Shown: in pieces, positions 18,205 to 27,738 of the stretch
Layout of the letters: every line of letters begins with the position of its first letter
How positions within the stretch are numbered: position 1 is the stretch's first letter
Origin: JBFFMO01 sp041390025
GTDB lineage: Bacteria; Myxococcota_A; Bradymonadia; Bradymonadales; Bradymonadaceae
Reading direction: 5' to 3'
Length of the DNA: 64,000 bases
Assembly (NCBI GenBank): GCA_041390025.1
Contig: JAWKQR010000022.1
Coordinates: 1 to 64,000 of the forward strand
Notes under the pieces: generated by a model
Database searches by the model: none
The model's input: only the letters and a program-made list of their open reading frames with translations
What the model was told of the DNA's origin: nothing
Position numbers and translations under genes: made by a program

Positions 18205-19548
18205 TTAGTCGTACACCGTACGATCCAGGTCTTCACGCCGTCGGCGCTCACGAATCAAAGTCTTGATTGGCGTCCCCTCAAAGCCCCATTCCTCGCGAAT
18301 CTGGTTCTCGAGGAACTTGCGGTACGCAGGTGCAATGCCCTTGGGGTGGTTAACCACAAACACAAAGCGTGGGGGACGTGTCGCTGCCTGCGTCGCGTAA
18401 TAGAACTTGAGTTTTCGGTTTTGGTACATCGGAGGTGAGTGCTTCTCCATGACAAAGGTCAGGAAGCGGTTGAGCTCCGACGTGCTGATGCGACGCTTGT
18501 ATTGTTCAAACACACGGTCAACCTCGCCCAAAATCTTGTGCACGCGCTGCCCGGTTTTGGCCGATACGAAGATGATCGGCGCCCACACGAGGAATGGCAT
18601 CTCGTAGCGCAGCATTTTGACCCACTCACCCGCGGTACTGTTGTCCTTGACGACCAGATCCCACTTGTTGACGACAACGACGCATGCGCGTCCCCGGCCG
18701 TCGACCACACTGGCAATCTTTTTGTCTTGGGTGGTGACACCCTCGGTGGCATCGATGACCAAAAGCGCAACGTCGGCGCGGTCAATCGAGCGAATCGCTT
18801 GAACGACGGAGTACTCCTCGAGCTTCTCAAGGATGACCGACTTCTTGCGCAGGCCGGCCGTGTCGATGATCAGGTAATCGCGGTCATCGTAGGTCACCAT
18901 CGTATCCACCGAATCCCGCGTGGTCCCCGGGATGTCGCTGGTCAATAGACGATTCTCGCCCAACAACGCGTTGACCGTGCTCGACTTCCCAGCATTGGGT
19001 TTGCCAACGACCGCGACTTTGGCAAATGGATCTTCAGAGACCTCCGGTTCGCCTTTGGGGATGAACTCGGCGACGGCGTCCATCAAATTGTCCAGGCCAT
19101 GTCCGTGTTCGGCGCTGACCGCGTAGAGGTCTACGCCCAACGCGTAGAACTCCGCCAACGCCTCGTCCTTCTTGTTGTACGCATCGACCTTGTTCACAAC
19201 ATAGAATGTGGGTTTGCTTGTGCGGCGAAGTTGGTCGGCGATCTGTTGGTCTGCGGTCACAATCCCCTGCTTGCTGTCCATCATGAAGATGATGATGTCG
19301 GCTTCTTCGATGGCCAGCTGCGCCTGCGAACGCATCAGCTGCAGCAGCGGTTCGTCGGTCGTCGGGACGAATCCCCCCGTATCAATGAGCGTGTAGTGTC
19401 GGCCGTACCACTCGGCATCCGCATACTGGCGGTCGCGCGTAACGCCCTCGAAATCGAGCACAATGGCGCGCTGCGATTCGCTCAAACGGTTGAAGAGTCG
19501 GCTCTTGCCGACGTTAGGACGCCCTACAATGGCGACGATCGAAGTCAT
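18205..19548 (-). CDS. der: Ribosome-biogenesis GTPase Der
   Basis: 447 residues with two tandem GTPase domains and a KH-like C-terminus. G domain 1: IVGRPNVGKSRLFNRL (P-loop), DTGGFVP, NKVDAY. G domain 2: VVGKPNAGKSSTVNALLG, IDTAGLRKKS, VNKWDLV. The C-terminal part contains HSPPMYQNRKLKFYYATQ, VVNHPKGI and FEGTPIKTLIRERRR. It helps assemble the 50S subunit. Here P-loop 1 has KSR where most Der proteins have KST/KSS. Its start overlaps the era stop by four bases (ATGA). Confidence 0.96.
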   Translation of the reverse strand: MTSIVAIVGRPNVGKSRLFNRLSESQRAIVLDFEGVTRDRQYADAEWYGRHYTLIDTGGFVPTTDEPLLQLMRSQAQLAIEEADIIIFMMDSKQGIVTADQQIADQLRRTSKPTFYVVNKVDAYNKKDEALAEFYALGVDLYAVSAEHGHGLDNLMDAVAEFIPKGEPEVSEDPFAKVAVVGKPNAGKSSTVNALLGENRLLTSDIPGTTRDSVDTMVTYDDRDYLIIDTAGLRKKSVILEKLEEYSVVQAIRSIDRADVALLVIDATEGVTTQDKKIASVVDGRGRACVVVVNKWDLVVKDNSTAGEWVKMLRYEMPFLVWAPIIFVSAKTGQRVHKILGEVDRVFEQYKRRISTSELNRFLTFVMEKHSPPMYQNRKLKFYYATQAATRPPRFVFVVNHPKGIAPAYRKFLENQIREEWGFEGTPIKTLIRERRRREDLDRTVYD

Positions 19549-20486
19549 GATTCGTACCCAAAACGCTGAAGTGCCCTGGCGTTTTCGCTCCAGTTGGACT
19601 CAACACGTACAAAAGTTTCCAAAAACACTTTACGGCCGAAAAACCGTTCCATCTCCATACGCGCCGCGGTGCCAATGGCCTTGAGCCGTTCACCACCTTG
19701 TCCGATGATGATGCCCTTCTGCGTCGCGCGCTCCACGTGTACCACAGCCGAGATCTCAAGCGTGCCTTTTTCGCTGTCGGCGAACCGCTCGATCTCGACC
19801 GCGACGCTGTACGGAATCTCCTTCTGGGTGGCCTTCATGATCTCTTGGCGCACGAACTCCGCCGCGATGAATTTCTCGGCTTGGTCGGTCACCATGTCAT
19901 CGGGGAACAACGCGTCCTGCGCGGGCAGAAGGCCCAACAGAACCTGAACAAGTTCGTCCACATTCGCGCCGTCTTTGGCGCTGAGCGGGAAAATCTCCGC
20001 GTACGTCCGCAGGGCTGAAAGCTTCTCGATCGCAGGCAGGAGCTCGGCCTTGTCCACGACGAGGTCGACCTTGTTGAGCGCGAGCACAACAGGCACATCC
20101 ACATCGTTGAGCTGTTTGGCGACGAACTCCTCTTGCACCCACAGCCGATCTTTTCCGGCCGCCGATGCCGCAACGTAGGCGGCAACATCCACGACGTGCA
20201 CCACGACGTCGACGTCTTCGAGCGCATCGAGCGCCATGCGCACGATGGCCTTGTTCAATCGCTTTGTGGATTCGTGCAGACCAGGCGTGTCGACAAAACA
20301 CAGCTGCCCCTGGCCCGGGAAGGTGTGCACGCCCAAGATGCGATTGCGCGTCGTCTGGGGCTTGGGCGACGTGATCGCCACCTTGACCCCGAGCACATGA
20401 TTCATCAAAGTCGATTTGCCGGCGTTTGGGGCCCCAACAAGCGCGACGAAACCTGAGTGAAACTGACCGTGATTCGATTCTTCCAT
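19545..20486 (-). CDS. era: GTPase Era
   Basis: About 313 residues from the ATG at 20486; a start at 20495 is also possible. Era binds 16S rRNA and matures the 30S subunit. The N-terminal GTPase domain has VGAPNAGKSTLMNHVLG, SPKPQTTRNRILG, FVDTPGLHES and LNKVDLV; the C-terminal KH domain has GIIIGQGGERLKAIGTAAR and RKVFLETFVRVE. It is followed by der in the same operon. Its 5' end overlaps the start of the divergent lipoprotein gene by about 30 bases. Confidence 0.95.
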   Translation of the reverse strand: MEESNHGQFHSGFVALVGAPNAGKSTLMNHVLGVKVAITSPKPQTTRNRILGVHTFPGQGQLCFVDTPGLHESTKRLNKAIVRMALDALEDVDVVVHVVDVAAYVAASAAGKDRLWVQEEFVAKQLNDVDVPVVLALNKVDLVVDKAELLPAIEKLSALRTYAEIFPLSAKDGANVDELVQVLLGLLPAQDALFPDDMVTDQAEKFIAAEFVRQEIMKATQKEIPYSVAVEIERFADSEKGTLEISAVVHVERATQKGIIIGQGGERLKAIGTAARMEMERFFGRKVFLETFVRVESNWSENARALQRFGYES

Positions 20487-20798
20487 TTCCTGCACCTGAA
20501 AGCCTTCCGCTGGGTCGTATTAGCCGCGCTCTTGACCGCGTGCGAGGCACCCGAAAAGACCGAAACCGCGTTGTTTGAGGACGCTGAGGTCCACTACCGG
20601 CGGGGGGATTACCAGACGGCCCTCGACAGATACGAGTCGTTTCTCAAATCCTACCCCGAAAGTCCACTCGCGAACGTCGCGAACACACGCATCCACATCA
20701 TCACACGCGAGGTCGACGCGATGATGGGTCGCACGGACACGCCGCGTCCCACGTGGCTGAAGCCAAACGACGACGCTGCGGGTGTCCCATCACATTGA
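20457..20798 (+). CDS. Small TPR-type lipoprotein
   Basis: 113 residues from GTG at 20457, or 109 from GTG at 20469. A signal with lipobox ALLTAC places Cys near residue 29. A single TPR-like unit follows: AEVHYRRGDYQTALDRYESF and LKSYPESPLA, as in YbgF/BamD-type proteins. The rest is charged and short. It is a candidate periplasmic scaffold; no function is assigned. It overlaps the era start at one end and the icmF stop (9 bases) at the other. Confidence 0.65.
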   Translation: MKLTVIRFFHFLHLKAFRWVVLAALLTACEAPEKTETALFEDAEVHYRRGDYQTALDRYESFLKSYPESPLANVANTRIHIITREVDAMMGRTDTPRPTWLKPNDDAAGVPSH

Positions 20799-23700
20799 GC
20801 GGCGGTACTGCCCCCCAACCTCGTAAAGCAGATTTGTGATTTGCCCAAGGCTGCAGTGGCGCACAGCGTTCATCAGCTCGGCGAACACGTTGCCGTTGGC
20901 AAGAGCGGTCTGGCGCAACCTGGCGAGCGCGGCCTGCGCCGTATCTTGGTGGGCCTCTTTGAATTGCTCAAGGTGGCGCAACTGGGTCTGCTTTTCGTCC
21001 TCCGTCGAACGGATCAAGTCGAGCTTCACCGCAACGTTGGCCTCTTCGTCTTTGGCGAGGTACGTGTTGACACCGATGATCGGAATTTCGCCGGAGTGTT
21101 TCTTCATCTCGTAGAAGATGGACTCGTCTTGAATCTTGCTGCGTTGGTACTGGCGCTCCATCGCGCCCAGGACGCCGCCCCGTGAGCTCAGCGCCTCGAA
21201 TTCACACAGCACCGCTTCTTCAACCAAGTCGGTCAACTCATCAATGATGAACGCGCCCTGATGGGGGTTCTCGTTCATCAACATCCCAAACTCACGGGTC
21301 AGGATCAGCTGAATCGCCATCGCACGGCGCACGCTCTCCTCGGTGGGCGTTGTGACCGCTTCATCGTAGGCGTTCGTGTGCAGTGAGTTGCAGTTGTCGT
21401 AGAACGCCAACAACGCTTGAAGTGTCGTGCGAATGTCGTTGAAATCGACCTCCTGGGCGTGCAGCGAACGACCCGACGTCTGGATGTGGTACTTGAGCTT
21501 TTGGCTGCGGTCGTTCGCCCCGTAACGGTTGCGCATCGCGACGGCCCAAATCCGCCGGGCGACGCGGCCTAGGACGGCGTACTCGGGGTCCATGCCGTTG
21601 CTGAAGAAGAACGAAAGATTGGGCGCAAAGTCATCGATCGCCATACCCCGCGCGAGGTAGTACTCCACGAACGTGAAGCCATTGGCGAGCGTGAAGGCGG
21701 TCTGTGTGATGGGGTTCGCGCCGGCTTCGGCGATGTGGTAGCCCGAAATCGACACCGAGTAGTAGTTTCGGACCTGCTTTTTGACGAAGTACTCTTGGAT
21801 GTCGCCCATCATCTTGAGCGCAAAATCCGTCGAAAAGATGCATGTGTTTTGGGCTTGGTCTTCCTTAAGGATGTCCGCTTGAACTGTGCCACGCACCACT
21901 TTGAGGGTGTTGTCGTGAATCGTCGTGTACTCTTCGGCGTTGGGCTGTCGCCCGTTCGCGGTTGCAAAGGCATCCACCTGTTGGTCGATGGCGGTGTTGA
22001 GGAACATCGCCAGGATGATGGGGGCTGGACCATTGATGGTCATCGATACGCTGGTCGTCGGGTCGCACAGGTCGAAGCCCGCGTAGAGCCTCTTCATGTC
22101 GTCGAGCGTGCAGACGCTGACGCCTGAGTTCCCGACTTTTCCGTAAATGTCGGGGCGCAGGTGCGGGTCCTCGCCGTACAGGGTGACCGAGTCGAACGCC
22201 GTGCTCAAACGTTTGGCGGGTTCACCTTCACACAAGTAGTGAAACCGCGTGTTTGTGCGGTCGGGTGTGCCTTCGCCCGCAAACATGCGCTTGGGATCCT
22301 CGCCCTGTCGTTTGAATTCGAACACACCAGCTGTGTAGGGAAAGCGCCCGGGAACATTCTCGAGCAGCTGCCAACGCACAATGTCGCCCCAGTCGCGTAG
22401 TCTTGGGACGGCCACCTTGGGGATCAGAGTCCCCGAAAGAGACGGCGTCTTGAGCGAGACACGAATCTCGCGGTCGCGAACGACCTGCACAAACGCGTCG
22501 GCGCGGTACTGAGCGACCAAGTCGTCCCATCCGTCGAGCAAGTCTTGGGGCTCGCGATCGAGGTCGCGTTTCAATGCGTCAAACCGCGTCTGCAGCTCGG
22601 CCGCTCCAGGAACCTGCTTCAACGCGCCATCAAGTTGATACAGCTTGCTCGCGATGTCTGCCTGTGCCTCAGCGTACGCACGCCAGTCGCGACACGCATC
22701 GGCGATGTCCGCCAAGTATCGCAGGCGTTCGCCCGGGATGATGGTGAACTGCTTGCTGGAAACCGGCCCGTCAAAACGAAAATGAGTTTGCGAAACGTCA
22801 AACCCGATACGTGCCATCAAGGCGACAAAAAACGCGTTCACGCCACCGTCGTTGAACTGCGACGCGATGGTCCCAAAAACGGGCAATTCCTCGTCCGGAA
22901 CGTCGTACCCAATACTGTGATTGCGGCGGTATTGCTTGCGCACAGCCTTCACCGCATCCTCGCTGCCCGGCTTTTCGAACTTGTTGAGAACCACAAACTG
23001 CGCGAAGTCGAGCATGTCGATCTTCTCGAGCTGCGAATGCGCCCCAAACTCAGCGGTCATCACGTACACAGGCACGTCGCAATGGTCGGCAACGTCGGCG
23101 TCGCCCTGACCAATGCCGCTGGTTTCCAAGATGACCAAATCATACCCGGCGGATTGAACCACCTGAACGGCGTCGTCGATGGCTTCGGACAGCTCTCCTT
23201 TTGCCCCGCGTGTCGCCAACGAACGCATGTAGACGCGCTCTGAGCTCAGTGCGTTCATCCGAATGCGGTCACCCAGTAGCGCCCCACCCTTCTTTTTTCG
23301 CGACGGATCAACGCTCAACACGGCGACGGTCTTGTCCGGGTAATCCATCAGGAAGCGCCGAAGAAACTCGTCCGTGAGGGACGACTTGCCTGCCCCGCCC
23401 GTGCCCGTAAAACCAACCACGGGCGCGCGCGAGTCTCGTTGCGGCAGCTCAAGCTCGGCAAAGCGCCCTTGCTCTGCCCACGTAATCGCGCGTGCAATCG
23501 CCGATGCGTTGCGCCCAGCGATCGCATCAACGGTCGGGCGCGAATCGCGGGCCGCGACGTCAAAGTCGCTCTCACGCAACATCAGATTGATCATGCCCTG
23601 AAGGCCCATGCGCCGCCCATCTTCGGGGCTGAAGATCCGCGCGATGCCGTACGCATGAAGCTCGTCAATCTCCTCAGGCACGATGACGCCACCCCCTCCG

Positions 23701-24020
23701 CCGTAGATTCGGATGTGGCCGGCCCCACGCTCTTTGAGGAGGTCGAACATGTACTTGAAAAACTCCATGTGTCCGCCCTGATAGGACGAGATGGCAATGC
23801 CTTGGACATCCTCTTGGATGGCGGCATCCACGATGTCTTGGACCGAACGGTTGTGCCCAAGGTGGATGACCTCGGCCCCTGAGGACTGCAAAATACGCCG
23901 CATCACGTTGATGGCAGCGTCGTGACCGTCAAACAGGCTCGCCGCAGTGACGAACCGCACGGGGTGTTCGAGTTTCAGGGGTTCTGCTGGGGCGTATGCG
24001 TCTTTCAGGCTGACTGCCAT
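20790..24020 (-). CDS. icmF: Fused isobutyryl-CoA mutase (IcmF)
   Basis: 1076 residues, the size of IcmF. Coenzyme-B12 radical enzyme interconverting isobutyryl-CoA and butyryl-CoA. Domain order: B12-binding (about 20-150; LFDGHDAAINVMRRIL), MeaB-type GTPase chaperone (about 200-410; GFTGTGGAGKSSLTDEFL, ETSGIGQGDADV, LNKFEKPG), then the mutase barrel (about 530 on; RLSTAFDSVTLYGEDPH, TSVSMTINGPAP, QNTCIFSTDFALK and YHIQTSGRSLHAQE). Methylmalonyl-CoA mutase is not fused this way. ATG at 24020 follows AGAGGTAAGGA. It stands alone; biotin carboxylase genes are 7.5 kb away. Confidence 0.96.
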   Translation of the reverse strand: MAVSLKDAYAPAEPLKLEHPVRFVTAASLFDGHDAAINVMRRILQSSGAEVIHLGHNRSVQDIVDAAIQEDVQGIAISSYQGGHMEFFKYMFDLLKERGAGHIRIYGGGGGVIVPEEIDELHAYGIARIFSPEDGRRMGLQGMINLMLRESDFDVAARDSRPTVDAIAGRNASAIARAITWAEQGRFAELELPQRDSRAPVVGFTGTGGAGKSSLTDEFLRRFLMDYPDKTVAVLSVDPSRKKKGGALLGDRIRMNALSSERVYMRSLATRGAKGELSEAIDDAVQVVQSAGYDLVILETSGIGQGDADVADHCDVPVYVMTAEFGAHSQLEKIDMLDFAQFVVLNKFEKPGSEDAVKAVRKQYRRNHSIGYDVPDEELPVFGTIASQFNDGGVNAFFVALMARIGFDVSQTHFRFDGPVSSKQFTIIPGERLRYLADIADACRDWRAYAEAQADIASKLYQLDGALKQVPGAAELQTRFDALKRDLDREPQDLLDGWDDLVAQYRADAFVQVVRDREIRVSLKTPSLSGTLIPKVAVPRLRDWGDIVRWQLLENVPGRFPYTAGVFEFKRQGEDPKRMFAGEGTPDRTNTRFHYLCEGEPAKRLSTAFDSVTLYGEDPHLRPDIYGKVGNSGVSVCTLDDMKRLYAGFDLCDPTTSVSMTINGPAPIILAMFLNTAIDQQVDAFATANGRQPNAEEYTTIHDNTLKVVRGTVQADILKEDQAQNTCIFSTDFALKMMGDIQEYFVKKQVRNYYSVSISGYHIAEAGANPITQTAFTLANGFTFVEYYLARGMAIDDFAPNLSFFFSNGMDPEYAVLGRVARRIWAVAMRNRYGANDRSQKLKYHIQTSGRSLHAQEVDFNDIRTTLQALLAFYDNCNSLHTNAYDEAVTTPTEESVRRAMAIQLILTREFGMLMNENPHQGAFIIDELTDLVEEAVLCEFEALSSRGGVLGAMERQYQRSKIQDESIFYEMKKHSGEIPIIGVNTYLAKDEEANVAVKLDLIRSTEDEKQTQLRHLEQFKEAHQDTAQAALARLRQTALANGNVFAELMNAVRHCSLGQITNLLYEVGGQYRRSM

Positions 24021-24228
24021 TCCTTACCTCTTCATTGCACGAGGGCGCGCGAATCTAACCAAAACGCCCCGCCACGCGCAACCGCGCCAAAACGGGATTC
24101 GTTGGGATGACGATGACAAAGACCTTCCCGAAACGACCATCTCTGGCTTCAGCGTTGGTGGGTACCACCGCGTTGCCCCGGGAGTCTTGGATTGGATGAC
24201 GTGCCGTTCGGCAACGACCCGCGGGCGA

Positions 24229-24813
24229 TTAGGTTCGCGGTCGAGATTCAGCGACGACCTCGATATGGTCGTCGACCTCCATCTGCACCAGATTTTCGAT
24301 GGCCATCAACGTGCCCATCGTCGATGACGGGCATGTACCGCATGCGCCCTGATAGCGGATGAGCAACCGGTCTTCGACCAACCCCTTGATCTCCAAACCG
24401 CCGCCGTCTCCTTGAAGAAACGGCAGGATTTGGTCCTCGAGAATCTCGCGAATCAAGGGAATCCGTGGGTCGTCGAGCCCCACTCCGTCGCCCTCGATTG
24501 GCGCGCCGGACGGCGGAACAAACGCATCGCCCAACGACGCATCGTCGGCCGTGGCAGCGCGAATCGGCACCGCCACTGCGCGCAGCAGTTCGTGCCAGCT
24601 CGCGTCGCCGTCCTGGGTCACCGTCAGCCAACGATCGGTGTAATACACCGAAATCACGTGTTCGACGGCGAACAGCTCTTTGGCGAGCGGCACCTTCTCG
24701 GCCTGCTCCGCCGTGTGGAACTCACCCGCCACGCCAAAGGGGGTCAGAGGTTCATCGAGAATGAACTTCACCGCGTTTGGGTTGGGCGTGTATTCGATTT
24801 CCTTGATCTTCAT
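24229..24813 (-). CDS. Nfu-type Fe-S scaffold/carrier
   Basis: 194 residues from the ATG at 24813, which overlaps the sufU stop (ATGA). N-terminal Nfu domain: EYTPNPNAVKFILDEPL and AKELFAVEHVISVYYTDRWL. C-terminal NifU-like domain: IREILEDQILPFLQGDGGGL with the cluster-binding CGTCPSS motif (Cys-x2-Cys). It carries 4Fe-4S clusters from SufBCD to target proteins. Last gene of the suf operon. Confidence 0.93.
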   Translation of the reverse strand: MKIKEIEYTPNPNAVKFILDEPLTPFGVAGEFHTAEQAEKVPLAKELFAVEHVISVYYTDRWLTVTQDGDASWHELLRAVAVPIRAATADDASLGDAFVPPSGAPIEGDGVGLDDPRIPLIREILEDQILPFLQGDGGGLEIKGLVEDRLLIRYQGACGTCPSSTMGTLMAIENLVQMEVDDHIEVVAESRPRT

Positions 24814-25283
24814 GCGCGCTCCCATTCGTCGTGATCGCCCTCGGTGCTGGCAATCTCACTGCCGACGAGTGCAGCGTTAAGCGTATGCCACGGCAAAACG
24901 GCACATTTGATTCGGTTTGGTAGCTGGGCAACTCCCTCAAAAACTCGCAGATGCCCCAAATGTTCGCGCCCGGATTCGTCGAGATGCCCGGCCATCATGT
25001 CACGAAACTCTTCGATGAATTGTTGGGCTTCTTCGACCGACTTCCCCTTGACCTTCGACGTCATCATCGACGCGGCAGCCTTCGAAATCGCACAGCCGGC
25101 TCCATCAAACGAAATGTCTTTGACGACCCCGTCATGGACCAAAACAAAGATCTCGTAATCGTCGCCACACAGTGGATTATGGCCATGCGCATCGTGGTTG
25201 TGCGCCTCAAGTCGACCGAAATTCCGTGGCTTCTTGTTATGGTCAAGAATCACGTCTTGATAGAGGTCTCGCAAATCGGTCAT
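24810..25283 (-). CDS. sufU: SufU-type Fe-S assembly / sulfur-transfer protein
   Basis: 157 residues, IscU-like fold: LYQDVILDHNKKPRNFGRLE, HNPLCGDDYEIFV, SFDGAGCAISKAAASMMT and the last Cys in RIKCAVLPWHTL. Three conserved Cys plus an insertion near residue 85-95 (SKVKGKSVEEAQQF) favour SufU over IscU. It takes sulfur from SufS. Overlaps both the sufS stop and the nfu start by four bases. Confidence 0.93.
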   Translation of the reverse strand: MTDLRDLYQDVILDHNKKPRNFGRLEAHNHDAHGHNPLCGDDYEIFVLVHDGVVKDISFDGAGCAISKAAASMMTSKVKGKSVEEAQQFIEEFRDMMAGHLDESGREHLGHLRVFEGVAQLPNRIKCAVLPWHTLNAALVGSEIASTEGDHDEWERA

Positions 25284-26525
25284 CCGAAAATCTCCTGCAC
25301 CGCTCGAATCCCTGTGATCAGGGCTTCGACGTCAGCCTCATCGTTGTAAAAAGCAAAGGACGCTCTGGCCGTCGCAGGCACACCCAATCGCCTCATCAGC
25401 GGTTGCGCGCAATGATGGCCCGCGCGTACCGCCACGCCCTCACGGTCGAGGATCGTGCCGACGTCATGCGGATGCACATCGCCGATGGCAAACGAAACGA
25501 CCGGGGCACGGTGGCCCGTCGGGCCAAAGACCCTAACGCCACCCAGGCCTTGAATGGCTTGGATGGCCACAGTGGTCAGGTGTTCTTCGCGTCGTGCGAT
25601 CGCTTCTAGGCCGATCGAATCCAGGTAGCGAATCGCCGCGGCGAGCCCCACGACCGGCATAATCGCTGGCGTCCCTGCCTCAAACTTGTGAGGAATCTCG
25701 TTGTAGCGGGTCTTCTCGAACGACACGGACAGAATCATGTCGCCGCCCCCCATGAACGGATTCATCTTCTTTAGCAGCTCGGCGCGTCCATAGAGCACGC
25801 CTGAACCGGTTGGGGCACACATCTTGTGGCCCGAAAATGCATAAAAATCGCATCCGAGGGCAGCCACATCGACCTTCATGTGAGGCGCTGCCTGGCATCC
25901 GTCGACCAAGATTGGAACCCCTTTCGCCCGCGCAATGGCACACATCTGGTCGACGGGATTGACCGTTCCCAAGGCGTTGGACACGTGGATCACCGACACA
26001 AACTTGGTGTTCTCGTTGAACGCGGCTTCGAAGGCCTCCATATCGATGACACCATCGTCGCTCATCGGCACAACGTGAAGCCCGATGCCGATTTCGTCAC
26101 GAAGCATCTGCCAAGGAACAATGTTTGCGTGGTGCTCCATGACCGTCAGGACAACCTCATCGCCGGCCTTGAAGAAATTTTCGACCGTAACCGTGGGCGA
26201 CCAAGTTGATGCCCTCGGTCGCGCCGCGCACAAAGATGACCTCTTGCTCGGAGGCTCCGATGAACCGAGCGACCACCGCGCGCGCATCCTCGAACGCGTC
26301 CGTGGCACGCTGGCTCAGGACGTGAACACCACGATGGATGTTGGCGTGTTCATGCTGTTGGTAGGTCACAATGCGGTCGATGACCTGCTGTGGCATCTGG
26401 GACGACGCGGCCGAATCCAAGAATGCCAACGGCTTTCCATGGACGCGTTCGGACAGGATGGGGAAGTCGGCGCGAACGCGCTTCCAGTCCACGTCGTTGA
26501 CCATATCGAGGGGTTGAGCGCTCAT
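25280..26525 (-). CDS. sufS: Cysteine desulfurase SufS (one-base frameshift)
   Basis: Restored length is 414 residues from the ATG at 26525, seven bases after sufD. PLP enzyme that takes sulfur from cysteine. Motifs: VRADFPILSERVHGKPLAFL, SSQMPQQVIDRIV, GASEQEVIFVRGATEGINLVA, TVMEHHANIVPWQ, VDGCQAAPHMKVD, FYAFSGHKMCAPTGSGVLYG (PLP Lys in SGHK) and VRAGHHCAQPLM (catalytic Cys). One extra base in AAAATTT (26175-26181) breaks the gene; without it the frame reads RKFFKAGDEV, and the length becomes a multiple of three. Confidence 0.94.
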
Positions 26526-26532
26526 GAGACCC

Positions 26533-27738
26533 TCAGTGTGTGTGGGCGTGCGCGACCGCTTCGAGCCGATTGCGCAATTCAGCCACTGGGATCTGCTCAA
26601 GAATCTCGCCCGCGAACGCATACGTGAGCATGCCTCGGGCGCCGTTCTCGTCAAATCCGCGCGACCGCAAATAAAACAGCTGTTCGTCGTCAAGCTGCCC
26701 AATCGTTGCCCCATGGGAACAACGCACGTCGTCAGCCAGAATCTCAAGCTGCGGCTTGGTGTCGACGCGCGCTGTGTTTGACAGGAGCAACGACCGATTA
26801 AGCTGATACGCGTCGATCTTTTGAGCGCCCTTCTGCACCAGAATCTTTCCGTTGAAGATGCTGTGCGCTTTGCCGCCCACGATCGACTTGTGAAGCTGGT
26901 GGCTCTCGCAGTGAGGACGCGTGTTGTCGATCGCGGAGTGTGTGTCCGAAACCTGATGGCCACTCGCGAGCACCAGACCGTCGATGCGGCAGAACGCGCC
27001 CTCTCCTTCGTGGCTGGCCAGAAGATCATGGCGGGCCCACTGGGCGCCACACGACACCGTGTAGCTGTCGTAGTGCGAGTGAGCCGACAAACGAACCGCT
27101 GACCTGAGCAGATGGGCAGCCCCGGTGGATTCTTCCTGAACACGAACGTGTTTGACGTTCGCATTTGGCCCCACCACCACCTCCGTGGTCGCCAGCCGCA
27201 AGTACTCGCCTTGACCTCGGTAGTCTTCGACCACCGTAAACTGCGACTCGCGCCCGGCAATGATGACGGTGCGCAGTGCGGTTGTGTTGCTTCCTGTCGC
27301 CCAGTGCGACAGGTGGATCGGAGCCTCTACGACGGCCTTTGGCGGCACCACCAAACACAGCACGTCTCGCTGCAACTCCGCGGAGATCAGGGCAAACGCG
27401 TCGTCCCACTTCGCGATCGAGCCCAAGACGTCTTTGACGGCCGCCGCCTCGACGTCGGGAAGCTTGTCCAGGGTCGTCAGCTCGAAGCCCGACGCCACAG
27501 ACGCGACAACAAAACCGTTGTCCGTCACAAGATGGCTTTGCCCAGCGTCACTGAGCGTCGCGGGGACCGCGTTGGACGGCGCCGGCGCCTGGACGTCGAA
27601 TCGACGCTCATAGAGCGCGCGCGTGTCCGAGAAACGCCAATCTTCGTCCTTCGCGTTTGGCAGCGCCCGGTCCGCGAGGCCGGCGATGGACTTGTCGCCC
27701 AAGATCGCCTGAACGAATGCATGTTCACTCGCGCTCAT
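26533..27738 (-). CDS. sufD: Fe-S assembly scaffold subunit SufD
   Basis: 401 residues from the ATG at 27738. SufD pairs with SufB, and the SufBC2D complex builds Fe-S clusters. Motifs: DEDWRFSDTRALYERRFDV near the start, GQGEYLRLATTEVVVGPNA, DNTRPHCESHQLHKSIVGGK (the conserved His/Cys region), QKIDAYQLNRSLLLS and CSHGATIGQLDDEQLFYLRSRG near the end. Start overlaps sufC by 14 bases. The reading is intact, unlike its neighbours. Confidence 0.95.
   Translation of the reverse strand: MSASEHAFVQAILGDKSIAGLADRALPNAKDEDWRFSDTRALYERRFDVQAPAPSNAVPATLSDAGQSHLVTDNGFVVASVASGFELTTLDKLPDVEAAAVKDVLGSIAKWDDAFALISAELQRDVLCLVVPPKAVVEAPIHLSHWATGSNTTALRTVIIAGRESQFTVVEDYRGQGEYLRLATTEVVVGPNANVKHVRVQEESTGAAHLLRSAVRLSAHSHYDSYTVSCGAQWARHDLLASHEGEGAFCRIDGLVLASGHQVSDTHSAIDNTRPHCESHQLHKSIVGGKAHSIFNGKILVQKGAQKIDAYQLNRSLLLSNTARVDTKPQLEILADDVRCSHGATIGQLDDEQLFYLRSRGFDENGARGMLTYAFAGEILEQIPVAELRNRLEAVAHAHTH

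Noticed and set aside
24021..24228. Cobalamin riboswitch before icmF
   Set aside because: No B12-box-like sequence or suitable stem structure was seen in these 208 bases; only the ribosome site of icmF and the end of nfu flank it.
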